Below, in pieces: positions 25,246 through 36,600 of a stretch of DNA of 64,000 bases. The number at the start of each line of letters is the position of its first letter. The stretch's first letter is position 1. The notes under the pieces are model-generated. The model was not told where the DNA came from. It saw only the letters and a list, made by a program, of their open reading frames with translations, and did no database searches. Made by a program: the position numbers and the translations under genes. Source of the stretch: Megamerina dolium (Eukaryota; Arthropoda; Insecta; Diptera; Megamerinidae); the NCBI GenBank assembly GCA_963854835.1, contig OY978525.1:30403253-30467252 (forward strand). Direction: 5' to 3'.

Positions 25246-26388
25246 CGAGTGCGGTCCCAGAACTACCCGACCTAACAAAGATAACACAACAAATTTGGGA
25301 AAAGTTTTTCTTTATTTCTCAACATAATCTCCTTTTAGTTATATACACTTTTCCCAGCGATATTCTATAGCTTCGATACCCTGTTTATAGTATGAACTGT
25401 CTAGCTCATTAAAATAGCCATCTACCGCAGACTCCATTTCTTCGTTGTTTGCAAATCTTCTGCCACCAAAGCCATTTCTTCAAATTTGGAAATAGAAAAT
25501 AGTCCAAAGGAGCTAAATCTGACGAATACGGTGTTGAAGCAATTCGACTTTAACTCATTGATTTTGGCCATCGCAATAGCGGATGTGTGAACTGGTGGAT
25601 TGTCTTGATGAAACAACACTTTCTTTTTCGACAAAGGCATCCTTTTTTCTTTAATTTCATCACTTAAACGCTGCAACAAATTAGCATAATTCTCGCCGTT
25701 GATTGTTTTTCCTTTTTTGCACTGTTTTGACTGCTTCTTTGTCTCAAGTGTGAAGTGGTGGACCCATGTTTCATCCATGGTTATGAATCGACGCAAAAAC
25801 GCGCTTTATTACTGTGAAACATCGCCAAACACTCTATAGAAACATCTTCACAACGTTATTTTTGTTCTATTGTGTGCAAACGCGGCACCCATCTTGCACA
25901 CAGTTTTTTCATCTCCAAATTTTCGGTCAATATACGATGTATAGCACTTTTTGAAATGCCTGCAATTTCACCTAGCTCACCTAGCTTCACTTTACCACTG
26001 GCGTGGCCACCTCAATTGGTCGACCACTACAGTGTTCGTCTTGGCAACTCGTACAACCTCGTTTAAACTCTGCCACCCAATATTTTATGGTCGTAAGCGA
26101 AGGAGCAGACTCCCCCAGATTAGAATCTAGTTCGGCTTTAATATTCGTTGGACTGAGACCTTTGAAATGAAAGTATTTAATTACATAACGGTGACCAATT
26201 TTTTCCATGTTTACAAATTCACTGAGGTCGTTCACTTTCGATGACTCCAAAAAAAATACTAACAACGTGGCGCCTTGAAACTTAGAAAATATGTTTTATA
26301 AGGTTGCCGGGACTTTTCACCAAAGTAATTTTTTTCAAACTCTGGCCGCCATCTATATGACAGGTAGGGTAGTTCTGGGACCGCCTCG
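25246..26388 (-). mobile_element. Mariner transposon, internally deleted (copy 3)
   Basis: A third mariner lineage, on the minus strand, 1143 bp. Both ends share 'gcggtcccagaactaccc', the left preceded by CGAGT and the right by CGAG. TA duplications flank at 25244-25245 and 26389-26390. The N-terminal domain (about 25987-26208, starting MEKIGHRYVIKYF) and part of the catalytic domain (25422-25796) are recognisable. Between QSKQ and KGKTING a block of roughly 40 residues has been lost. By family knowledge the sequence resembles the irritans-type mariners. Confidence 0.9.
25400..26208 (-). pseudogene. Mariner transposase pseudogene (copy 3)
   Basis: In order, the pieces are: an N-terminal helix-turn-helix region with GLSPTNIKAELDS and KYWVAEFKRG; a middle region in broken frames; RRFITMDETWVHHF, which contains the first catalytic aspartate; then, after the deletion, YANLLQRLSDEI and KVLFHQDNPPVHTSA with the second aspartate. 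The PYSPDLAP box has shifted out of frame (antisense of about 25500-25560). The remainder reads RRFANNEE and DGYFNELD in another frame. Multiple lesions make it non-functional. Confidence 0.85.
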
Positions 26389-26390
26389 TA

Positions 26391-27245
26391 TAGTACATAG
26401 CAGTATAAATATATGTATGTAGGCAAAGATAATTATTACTAGTATATATATATACAAATATATAGTCCATATGGATGAATGTGCAAGCATTTTTTTTTAT
26501 TTTTTATTTTTACGAGTCTACATAAAATTATTGTTATAATATTGTTAGTATTGAGCACCTAATTGAATTGGTTGTGGAAAATGTTCATGTGCAGCTAGAC
26601 TGAACTGAAAGACATTTAATGAAATACAACAGGGTTATAATAAAATAATGTTCATGTATACATTTGTTGGTTATTAATTAATTGTTATAATGACTTTTAT
26701 AGTTTATTATAGCGACACGCTGAGAGTGGAATTAATTGAAAGCATTGTTGGTAAGACGAGATACCAAGAATGTTAGTGATATTTAGGAAAACATTATCCT
26801 CAATTAAGTGTACAGAATAACGACGAAAGATTAACAAAGTTCTAAATACTATTTCAACTTATGTTCAACTCAACGATCCAACTATTATTCTTAGAAGAAC
26901 CACAAAAGATTCTAGAAATTAAAAATATGAAGTTCTTACAACACTTAATTGCAAATTATAATTTTTAACTAACATTTGTTCAAGTAAAATTGAAATTTGA
27001 GAAAAGAAAAACTAAAAACAAACAATTCTTCAATAGCGACTCTTACATATTAGTACAAATTTGTATGGCAAATGTATGGTTGTAAAATGTTAGTGATAGA
27101 CAATATTGCATAGAAATTTAATTTTTCATATTTTAACGTTTTTTAAGTAATTTTAATATCCCTTGATTAGATTTATTAATTTGATTTTGAGAATTTCTCC
27201 TTTCAAATGGGTATGACTCAATTCACTGCAATTCCAATTATTCAT
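26391..27245. other. AT-rich spacer
   Basis: No gene recognised. It leads into the polypyrimidine block. Confidence 0.4.
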
Positions 27246-27692
27246 ACTGCTCTCTCTCTCTTTCTTTCTCACGCTCTCTCTCTCTCGGAGACACTCTCTC
27301 ATTAATTCTCCATCTATCTCTCCCATCCCATATCTCTTCCACTCTTCATCTGTCTCTTTAACCCTCTCTTCTGCTATCTCTCTCTTTCTCTATCCATCTT
27401 TTTCTCTATCGGTGTCTTTCTCTATCCGTCTCTTTCTGTATCCTCCCTCTATCTATCCTGCAATCCCAATCTCAATCCTTCTCTCTCCCCCTATTCGCAA
27501 CCTATCAATCCCCCACCCTCACCTTCACTCACTCACTCACTCTATCCCCTTCTCTCTCTCTCTCTCCCTTTCTCTCTCTCAACCCTACTCTCTCTCCCCT
27601 TCTCTATCTCCCCTTTTCTCACCGTTCTCTCTCCCCCCTTCTCTCTCTTCCCTTCTCTCTCTCCCCTTCTCTGTCTCTCCTTCCCTCTCCAT
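27246..27692 (+). repeat. Polypyrimidine (CT-rich) block
   Basis: About 450 bp, almost entirely C and T on the plus strand, built of TCTC, CCCT and CTTT runs with few purines. The 100-codon serine/leucine/proline open frame at 27412-27714 is a by-product. Long purine/pyrimidine strand asymmetry of this kind can form triplex structures. Confidence 0.85.
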
Positions 27693-27714
27693 CTCGGAGA
27701 GATCTGCTCTGTAA

Positions 27715-28230
27715 AAAAGACACACTTAAGTCAGAAAACCCCGTTGTGATACCATCGAATTTATCTTCCAGTACTTTTGTACATGTTAAATTTGGACGAC
27801 ATTGGGTTAAGTTATGTTATGCGGCCGCTCTCCAAAGTGGACGCACTTAGGCCAAAATTTACCCATTGTGTTACCATGCATCAATAATCCTATCTATGCT
27901 GTTCTCTCTGTCGAACGGAACCATTGGGAACCATGGGTGCTAGCTCAGTAGTATCCATATAAAAGGGACTCTCTAATAGGGTATGTCTTCTGCGTGCCAA
28001 GGCGGGGCATCTACAGAGGAAGTGGTAAATAGTTTCTTCCTCTTTCTCGCCTTGGCAGCAGCGACAAAAATCATTGGCCGGTAAACCAAGCCTGGTATCA
28101 TGCCTACCCAAAAGCCAGTGACTCTCACGGAGTACTGCAACTATATCACTAATAGTTTTCCTACTCATTGACAACAGAGAGCCAGTTCTTCCATTGTCAA
28201 GAATTGCTCAGATTTTCCTAGTGACCACAT
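27715..28230 (-). mobile_element. Non-LTR retrotransposon 3' end (R1/I-like)
   Basis: A minus-strand C-terminal remnant. The frame 27890-28174 reads MSRKTISDIVAVL, HWLLGRHDTRLG, and a cysteine/histidine cluster FCRCCQGEKEEET with IYHFLCRCPAL, as found at the C-terminus of R1/I/LOA-type elements after the RNase H-like region. Downstream (plus coordinates 27715-27890) the presumed 3' UTR contains two related segments, 'acacttaagtcagaaaacc' and 'cgcacttaggccaaaattt', each followed by a 'ttgtgataccat'-like phrase. The upstream part of the protein is missing. Confidence 0.65.
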
Positions 28231-28254
28231 AATAGCTCTCATCCCGCCATTAAA

Positions 28255-28509
28255 TTGACGACATTAAAAGGGGCCTAATTATATTAATAAGTTAAGAAAG
28301 GCAGAATACTTGTCATATCAATTTTCTTGAGTTTTGGACTAAACCTTTACTATGACAAATTTTTACTGCCACAGAATTCCCAATTTCTTGCCAACAAGTT
28401 GGGCACCGAAGGCAAAATCTTTTCGTCATTAAAGTTCTGCCTCAGCCAACAACCAAACTCATGACATACAGCATAGAAACCCAACGCACTAACTACTTTG
28501 TAGAAGTGC
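28255..28509 (-). mobile_element. Decayed tRNA-derived SINE (copy 4)
   Basis: The plus-strand text 'cccaacgcactaactact' (28480-28497) and 'attaaagttctgcctcagcc' match the reversed head of the SINE at 57.8 kb. The internal control boxes are badly eroded. The right end abuts the fold-back element starting near 28511. Boundaries are approximate. Confidence 0.45.
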
Positions 28510-28510
28510 T

Positions 28511-28950
28511 GTGCTGTGCTACGTCACAATTTTATTTTACAGTGGTTTAAAATTTGCCTTTTTCGGTCAAAAGTAGAATCATGGAATTTGAAAAATCATA
28601 TGTAAAATTACATTTGGGAGAGTTCTTGTCTTCGGACACACATATTAAAATTTTCTGAAGATTATTTTCTCGGAACATTTTAGGCCTCTAGCTACCATGC
28701 CTAAGGGTCATATTTGGTCTTTTTCCAAAAAATCCCTAACACCGCCCAAAAATTATCCATCCGTGTGGTAGTTAGAGGGTTAAAATGTTCCGAGACAAAA
28801 ATTCTCGAAAATTTTTAATATATGTCTCCGAAGACAAAAACTATCCCAAATGTAATTTTACATATGATTATTCTAATTCCATGATTCTACTTCTGACCGA
28901 AAAAGCCAAACTTAAAACCACTGTAAAAAGAATTGTCACGTAGTAGAGCA
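28511..28950. mobile_element. Fold-back element 2
   Basis: An almost complete palindrome with arms of about 210 bp (28513-28727 and 28738-28949). Paired landmarks include 'tttttcggtcaaaagtagaa' against 'tttttcggtcagaagtagaa', 'catatgtaaaattacatttg' on both arms and 'ctcggaacatttta' on both. The loop contains 'ccatgcctaagggtcatat'. The central part matches the element at 24.1 kb, so both belong to one family. There is no coding capacity. A target duplication was not clearly seen. Confidence 0.8.
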
Positions 28951-31235
28951 AAATCGAATTGAGAATTTTTTTTACCAATGGGAAATGCTGTCGTTTGAGA
29001 TTAGTTTGGTTCACCCGCGAGAGAGTGTGTTTCACTGTGTAATTTAACCTGTACGATACAAGAGTGATTCTACGTCAATGAAATTTTCAGATGAATTTCT
29101 GCTGATATTTTAAGCTACATATTGTCGGAAAAAAGAAATATAAAATTTTCAACCATTCCAAAAACATCGGATTGGAGGAAAATCGCTTTTTTCCAAGACA
29201 TTTGACAATGAAAAGATTCATATCGACAGTCAAGAGGTGATATGTTTGAACATTCTACCAAGAAATAATAGATATAATTTCATATTTATTTACTTAAATT
29301 ATTAGCGCTATTTGTGTAGATCATGAACAACTTGCCTTTGCATTATTCGACTATTTTCATAAAAATAATTATTTTTGTTGATATTGCTTTATCTACTCAT
29401 AGCCTTTTTAGTTGTTTAATTCTCACAATTGAAGTCACAGTCTAAAGCTATTATTAAATTAACTATTGAAATTATAAATTTTATAAAATTTTTAATAGTA
29501 AAAATTATCATAATTATTACCTGCACACACTTAATGACACCTATATACACCTACACTTTGTTTTTTTCTTGAACGTACCAAAAAACTCACTAATTTATTC
29601 AAACACTTTATGACTTCCTTTTGAATTTCCTATGACTCTGCCAACTCTTTTGTGTGTGTGTAATTCTTAAGCCTTAAGCACTCTTCCTTTGATGCTTTTT
29701 GTTTTTTATTTCACGGCAGCACAGTTTTAGGCTCATATCTTTATAAAACCAACTGCTGTATATTGAGTTCATTTATCAAATTAGTAGCATGAAGTCAGGG
29801 AAGTTTACGTGTAAAATCCTCGTTTCTTTCGTGTATGTTGCATTTGAAAGTTGAAAGGATATTTGAAACGACTAAACCACTACGATTTTTATGAGCACTC
29901 TTTATGCAATTTTAATGCAGTTTCATATTTTTTTCCTACTTTTTGCTTTCATGAAATTTACATGAAATTACCATTTTTTGGATGATGGTATTGTGTGCAA
30001 GTAATTGAAGTGTACCATTTCTTCGTTTGTTTATAACTATATGAGTATAACACTACATGCGATTATCAACATTATAAGAATGTTGATATGTATCTATATT
30101 TATGAAAGTAATTTTAAAGCCAACTATATGCAATTTGCGGTAAAATTAATTTTTATTATTCACATCCACCTTCATATCTTCCTTCGTGCCAACGAAACCG
30201 TCCTGTGGTTCATATGTGAGTACTCGCATGAGAATAACTTTTGTTTTCATACTCACTCATACACATTCGCATTGTATATGAGTATGAGTCAGATAATATG
30301 CTGTAAATATATATTTCCAACATGTAAAATTATTTTTTACGCAAGAGTTACGTACACACATTCATACTGAATTAGAAAATCTGTCACATTCAATAAAGCG
30401 CAATGTCCTGTTGCCTTATACAACAATGACCCCAGAACACATAGCGTGAATTCCCTTTTCAACACAGGAAGATGGGCAAGGCAAGGCAAAAAAAATCATA
30501 ATAAAGTGGACACTCCTTGAAATGAGCGAAATAGAAAAACGCCACTCCTCCATTGACTGGATGTTTTATTGTTGGAATTTAAATGTCATTTTCTATTAAA
30601 TTTATAAAATTCTCATACGTTTGTCTTGTTGAATTGGATTACACATATGTATACCTTCACGACATAACCACACACACACACTTTTGAATATCAATTTCGA
30701 TGAGTATATATTAATTTGCTTTCTATAAATGATTCTGTCAGGTCATCAATTTTATTTTTAAATCAAGACTCAACATAAATTTCCTACTACTTTTTGTTCT
30801 TGTTCTCCTTCTTCATTAAATAGGCATTTGTGAAATGAGCTTGCCAAACTTAAAGGAAATTATTGTACTATATTTTATTTACCACAATGACAATGACAAT
30901 TTTTATAATGATTAATTTGCAAATGATTCATATCGATTAATCATAGACCAATGCAGAAGAGGCTACAAAAATAATAATTGCAAATACTTAAGTTGGATTA
31001 CTGCAACAACTAAACTTGTAAACAAATTTAATAACTTAAATATTAAGATTACATCAACTAGTAAATTTACTGACTAGAGTTAATACAACATTCACCCAGG
31101 ATGCCAAGTACTCTAATGATGCCGAATAACAAAATTTTAATAAATCTTGTGCATTTGCTTTAGAGATATCGCGTACTAAACTTGTTTGATATTTTGACAG
31201 CATCTGAAATATTATCTGAAGACTAATATTAGGCA
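28951..31235. other. AT-rich DNA, no gene recognised
   Basis: The 121-codon frame at 30005-30370 is rich in I, Y, H and S encoded by simple sequence and has no motif or splice context. Nothing else supported. Confidence 0.45.
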
Positions 31236-31438
31236 AAAGTTGCGGCAACTTAAATGAGAAGGAAACACTCACTCATATCCTCTGTGAGTTCCCTGCTCTG
31301 CCAAAGAGAAGATGCAAGTTCTTAGGGAAAGAATTCCTCGACAGTATGTCCGATAATTCGAATGTTAGTCTGAAAAGCCTCGATAGGTTGGCTCGAACTG
31401 AACACTGTTGTAAATTTTCCGAGGTTTTGTAAAAATTC
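31236..31438 (+). mobile_element. Non-LTR retrotransposon C-terminal fragment
   Basis: The plus-strand frame reads NEKETLTHILCEFPALPKRR and continues to a stop near 31432. The HILCEFPAL block is the terminal cysteine/histidine motif of R1/I-type elements. It is related in type to, but not a close copy of, the fragment at 27.9 kb. Confidence 0.55.
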
Positions 31439-31747
31439 TGATGCTAATTGATTGATGGCATTTCATCTATTTGCTTATGAATTATATAGTCGCCTTTCTA
31501 TGAATCAACTACTGCAATCAATCAATGAATCAATATCAGAAAAAATGTGGGATTTTCTTCCTGGATTCTTCTCAGTAGAATTGTAATGGGTCATGCTGAA
31601 TAATTAATCCTCTAAATTTTTACATTTATGATACTGTATTTTGGGGTCAAGCGTCTTATAAAAAGTAATTTTTTAACTGAATTTTAGTAAGATGACCCAA
31701 TACTTGGGGAATGATTGAAATTTACATATCATTTTCTTTATAAAATA

Positions 31748-32312
31748 CACGGTGCGACAATTATGTATTAAGACTGCCTCTAGAAAACACGTTATCTGCT
31801 AATTTTGCGGTATATTTATTCGAAATATTCTCCTCCTGATTCAATACACTTGTTACATCGATTTAATAGTGATTCAAACGCGTGTTTCAGCTCATTTTTC
31901 GGAATTGCCTCCAGTGCCCTCGTCGAAGCCCATTGTATGGTCTGAAAGTCATCAAAAAAGCGTTCTTTCAACTTCAATTTCAGTTTTGGGAACAAAAAGA
32001 AGTCTCACGGTGCCAAATCAGATGAATACGGCAGGTGATTCAACACACAGACCTGATTCCGATCCAAAAATTGACGAACAATGAGAGGTGTGTGCTAAAT
32101 TTCATGTTAAATTTCATGTTAAAAATTCAACATCAAACGAACACGTGTTTTGTAAAATGAAGGTCAATAAACATTAAATATCAACCAAATGCCATGAAAT
32201 TTTGACAGTTAGTAGAGAAAGGTTGAAGCTTCAAAACGCATGTTCACACATAGATGGCGCGCTTGGTTGCTGAGATATGGTTCGAGTCTTAATACATAAT
32301 TGTCGCATCTTG
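31748..32312 (-). mobile_element. Mariner deletion derivative (MITE)
   Basis: A 565-bp element with both terminal repeats, which share 'tgcgacaattatgtattaag', and TA duplications at 31746-31747 and 32313-32314. Its left part matches about 60652-60935 of mariner copy 4 and its right part matches about 61685-61888. Roughly 750 bp of transposase are missing at a junction near 32090-32125, where 'aaatttcatgtt' is repeated. It is a non-autonomous derivative that would depend on a related transposase. Confidence 0.9.
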
Positions 32313-32314
32313 TA

Positions 32315-33395
32315 TAGTACTTATTTTAATGAGATGAGACAATTAGCTGGAGGGCTCACTCAAATAGCTCAATCTCCCACAATAGTTCTTGGTTGTTAAA
32401 CAAATAATTTTTCAATATGCCATAAGAAAAGAATTTGGAAATGAAAATATTTCGCAAAAAGCGTAGAATTGATGGTTTAAATAATATTGCAGCATACTTT
32501 AAAGCATTTACTTTGATATCGACATAAGTAAAAGTTATATGATATTTATATTTACTTACAATCCTAAAAGTATGCCAAAGGGTAAAATTTTCTTTCTTCC
32601 GGAATTTTCAGTATATCACGTAGCGATTACAAAATTGTAATAAATTTTAGAGTAATTTTTTTTAAATAAAATATTCATAATGATCCTCTGAGCAAAGGAA
32701 TATCCGGAATAACCCTAAAAAAGGGTCGTAGCTAATTCAGAGCTCTCTACATTAATTTATTGTCAAAAGAAAAGTTCTGCATTTGAATTTAATACGTTTT
32801 CTTCTTTTTAATTTTATTTTTATTAATTATCATAATTTTACAATAAATGCTTATAGTAATAACAAAAAAGAAAAATTACATTACATTTACATATAGTATG
32901 AATAAATTTTCTTTAAAATATCTACTAACTACATGCATATTTAATTATTTTAAAAAAATCATATGCATAAATATATACAAAAGTATAATTTCAAAATCAT
33001 GCACGCAAATATTCACACAATTGACAAAAACATGAATAAAACACAGATAAAATTATCACAATGAAATGAGTAGACTATATTCACATTCATACCAGGAATT
33101 ACTAATATATATGTATACTATTCACTTATACATATGTATAGTGACACAAATACATATGCATATACAGAGGTATATTTATATACGAGCAACTATCCACACA
33201 CGCAAATCATGCAACCTTAACACTTATTTTGCCACACAGATAAAAATATGTGCTTGTGTGATATAAAGAAATTGAATAAAAGGCTTAAAAATAATAATAA
33301 ATTATGAAACTCTACATTTTCCCAATAGAAGATGTAGAATGGAAATACCTAAAATAATAATATAACTAACGAAGATTTGGTCCTTCTTCTCTACT
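32315..33395. other. Region downstream of the lipase gene
   Basis: AT-rich, presumably containing the lipase 3' UTR next to 33396. No AATAAA on the minus strand is obvious within about 200 bp of the stop. Candidates on the minus strand lie near 32812-32826. I see no other gene. Confidence 0.4.
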
Positions 33396-33675
33396 CTATC
33401 GCCGTATTTTGTTAGTATCTTGTAGTGTAACCAGTTTTTCGGACATTTGTACGTTGGCAGAGTCTGCTGCAGTCGCTGTCGCATTTGTCTCTGTGACAGC
33501 TGCTGTCACTGTGCTGTTATTATTATTACTTCCACTGTTCTTATTGCTATTCTGTATTGTTGGTTGTACAACTAGTTGCTGCTGTTGTTGACGTTGCACT
33601 ATCAATGCTGCCTTTTGAGCATTACGTCCGAAGGGTGGTGCATCATTAGTATCCAAATAGAAGTTACCACGTAAT
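33396..33675 (-). CDS. Lipase exon 7 (terminal, low-complexity tail)
   Basis: The acceptor caacag is at 33676, and the exon ends at the stop TAG 33396-33398. It encodes residues 313-404. RGNFYLDTNDAPPFGRN closes the lipase domain. About 70 residues follow, rich in Q, N, S, T and A (RQQQQQ, NNNNST, TAAVTETNATAT), which the core fold does not need. Confidence 0.93.
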
Positions 33676-36600
33676 CTGTTGATAAAGTAAATAATAGAAA
33701 TGAAAATAAAAAATGCAATATATTTCTAGCTTAAAAAATGTAGTTGTCTTTCTGACACACCAACCAAATTAAAGGGATAACGTAATAATTCATGTCACAG
33801 AAATGAAATCAGTGTTGAAAAATATGAGCTAGAAATTCCCATGTCTGTCATTAATAATGTTTTTTATATTTTAATACAATAATTAGCATGACACCCACAC
33901 TTTTCTTTACGTGACAACTTTTACTGACCATTTTAGCATTTATAGGGATTTCTACAAAATCACTTTCATTCACTTTGGAAATAAAGTTTTTTTTTCTGTA
34001 AATATTGATATATGTATTTCAACACTATACAAAATTCAAAAGCAACTTAAAAGTACAATGTAATTAATTTATTACATTAGTAAATCTTCTTATATAAACT
34101 ACACAAGAATTATTAGCATTAAAAATGAGCGTCAAGCGAAAAATATCATCGTAAGTCGTTATATTGTCTTTCTGATTAAACAGCTAATTTATTTTGAGTG
34201 TTTCAAATTTTCTTTTACATAAACTCAACAAGAATTATTAGCATAACAAAAATCGCATATTTATCAAACAAACAAAAATTATTCTTTAATTCAGAGAATA
34301 AAGATCCAAGCAAGTTGGGATGATAAAAATTATATATTCATTTGATTGATTTTTTGTCCACCAGTTGGAACGAAATTACGCCGTACCAACCTAAAGAGAA
34401 TTTCATACTTAAATAATATTTTATTCTACAGAAAATCGGCTGTATTTCTTTGAAATTTTGACGCATATAAAACTTACAGTAAATCATTACAAATGAATAT
34501 TGTAAATGCTCTACTTTATCATATTCCCACATGCATGATACATATTAACAAAATTTACTCACCTTCTGTCAGCACCCATACCCATAAAAGCACGTCCATT
34601 AGCATTTCTACAACGCGAAAATAATTTTGATGGCTCACATCTATTCACCGTAAATGCTTCTGGCCATTTAATAGATTCTATAAAATATTCCCAAGCACGC
34701 TGATGACTACAGCCAACTATAAATTGTGTATACATAAAACAAAGCAATTAAGAATTGCATGCCACAATGTATGTAAGCATTTGTATCAAACCTACATACT
34801 ATACATATGTGTGTGTATTCATTGCATCATACTCACTTATAATGCCCAACCAACGATTATTGGCAATTTCCTGTCGTGCACAGCCTGGCTGTAATGGTCG
34901 ACCGCCATTTGGATAAAAATCTGCATGTCCCATTGCCTCAGGATTGCCAAGTAGGCCACCATCTGTGTGTATGATATCAACAAAACGTGCATCTTTTGGT
35001 CCTAAACGACGATTTGAGCTACCATCTTCGAACAATGGCAAAGCTGGGTCAAGTCCTAAAGGAATGAATGTGTGAATATGCATTCGAATACATAGCAAAC
35101 AGTTATGTGTGTATAATAGAAAATGAAAATTTCTATGACAGTGACGAATGGAGCATTATGTATGCATTTGATGTGTACTAAATTTTAAATAAGTATTTTC
35201 GAAAACAATCGGAGGAGCTATCAAGCAATAATACGAAACATAAAGAAATTGTATAGGAAAAAGCAGGAAGATATTATAATTGCGTAGAATTTTTCAGCTA
35301 TTGTAATAAAAAGCATCACACTATTTGTGGGTCAATTGTTTTCAGTCCCATTGATCACACTAATACACTAATTTTTTTTAATATCTAGCAACAGCATTAT
35401 ATGTCTGCAACCTTTTTTGTAAGACCTACGTAAAATTTTATATAGAATATTTTTTGCATACACACCAACCACCTTAAATCAGTTTTTGTGGGACATTTTC
35501 ACATCAACTCTATATAAGTACGTTATGAACCCTCCTGAGTCAATTGCGATCTTGACAAATTTCTGCCATTTGTATTAGGTTTGGGTCTTTAGTGTGTTCA
35601 GAAATTTATAGTAAAATTTTATGAGCAATATTTTTGTTGTACATTTTTTACCGTTATTCACCCGTTTTATGGATGTTCTTGACGACTTTATAAAAAAGAT
35701 GCCAAAATGACCCATACATGGGGGAGCTAGAGGATTAATATGTTTCTCAAAAATGTTTCCCATAATATTGTCCATATGATTGGTAAACACACTCCATAAT
35801 TCAAAAGTAAGAATCGCATGATATCATAAGTCGATTTGCTGTGGGAATAGAACGAGGGGGAAAACTTTGACTTCCCCTAAAAAATGATTTCGATGTAAAC
35901 TTTCAAAACGCCGACGCATGTATATCTTCTTTTAGTCCTCTCTACTGGAATCCGTTGTCAGAAACTTGTTATTTTGAAAAAATTTCATTATTGTCGAGAC
36001 GTATAATAGGTACACAGCTATTATTAATCGTTGATAAACGATGAGAAATCAATCGAAATAAAAAATTATGATTTATACAAAAAATGCAATTATTTTATAT
36101 TTTTGAATACTCTTCTCATCTCATACTACGAGTATCTGCGTTTAATATTCTCTTATTTATTTATAGCATCAAAATTAATTGCCCGCTGTGGCATTGTGCA
36201 CATACGCTTAAAGCCATAAACTGTTAGCCACAATTGCAACATCATAAAATATTGCAATATACAATACTTATGTACATTAGCGTTATTATTTACCAAAGCT
36301 ATTTAGAATTAAAGATACATATTTATGTATGTATGTCAAAATTTATTCACACACACACACACACAAATGTACTTATATAATTGTAGGTATATATTGTATA
36401 AACAGTCATTAAAATAAACAATAATAACGACATGGCGCAAATAGTGCAAATATTATAGCTTTGATGCTGACATTTAATTCTAAGTAATATGGGAAATGTT
36501 AATAAAATTGTTCAAAATTATGAGAAAAAATATAAAAAATAAATTTTTATATTCCGTATTTCATCAAGAAGTTCCAATCAAAATGTCAAAACTCATAGGA

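Noticed and set aside
27412..27714. 100-codon S/L/P-rich frame
   Set aside because: Produced by the polypyrimidine block; it has no protein-like composition.
30005..30370. 121-codon plus-strand frame
   Set aside because: Built from simple ATACAC/TATATG-type sequence; no recognisable domain.
33409..33591. 60-codon plus-strand frame rich in V, A, L and C
   Set aside because: It is the antisense of the lipase exon 7 low-complexity tail.
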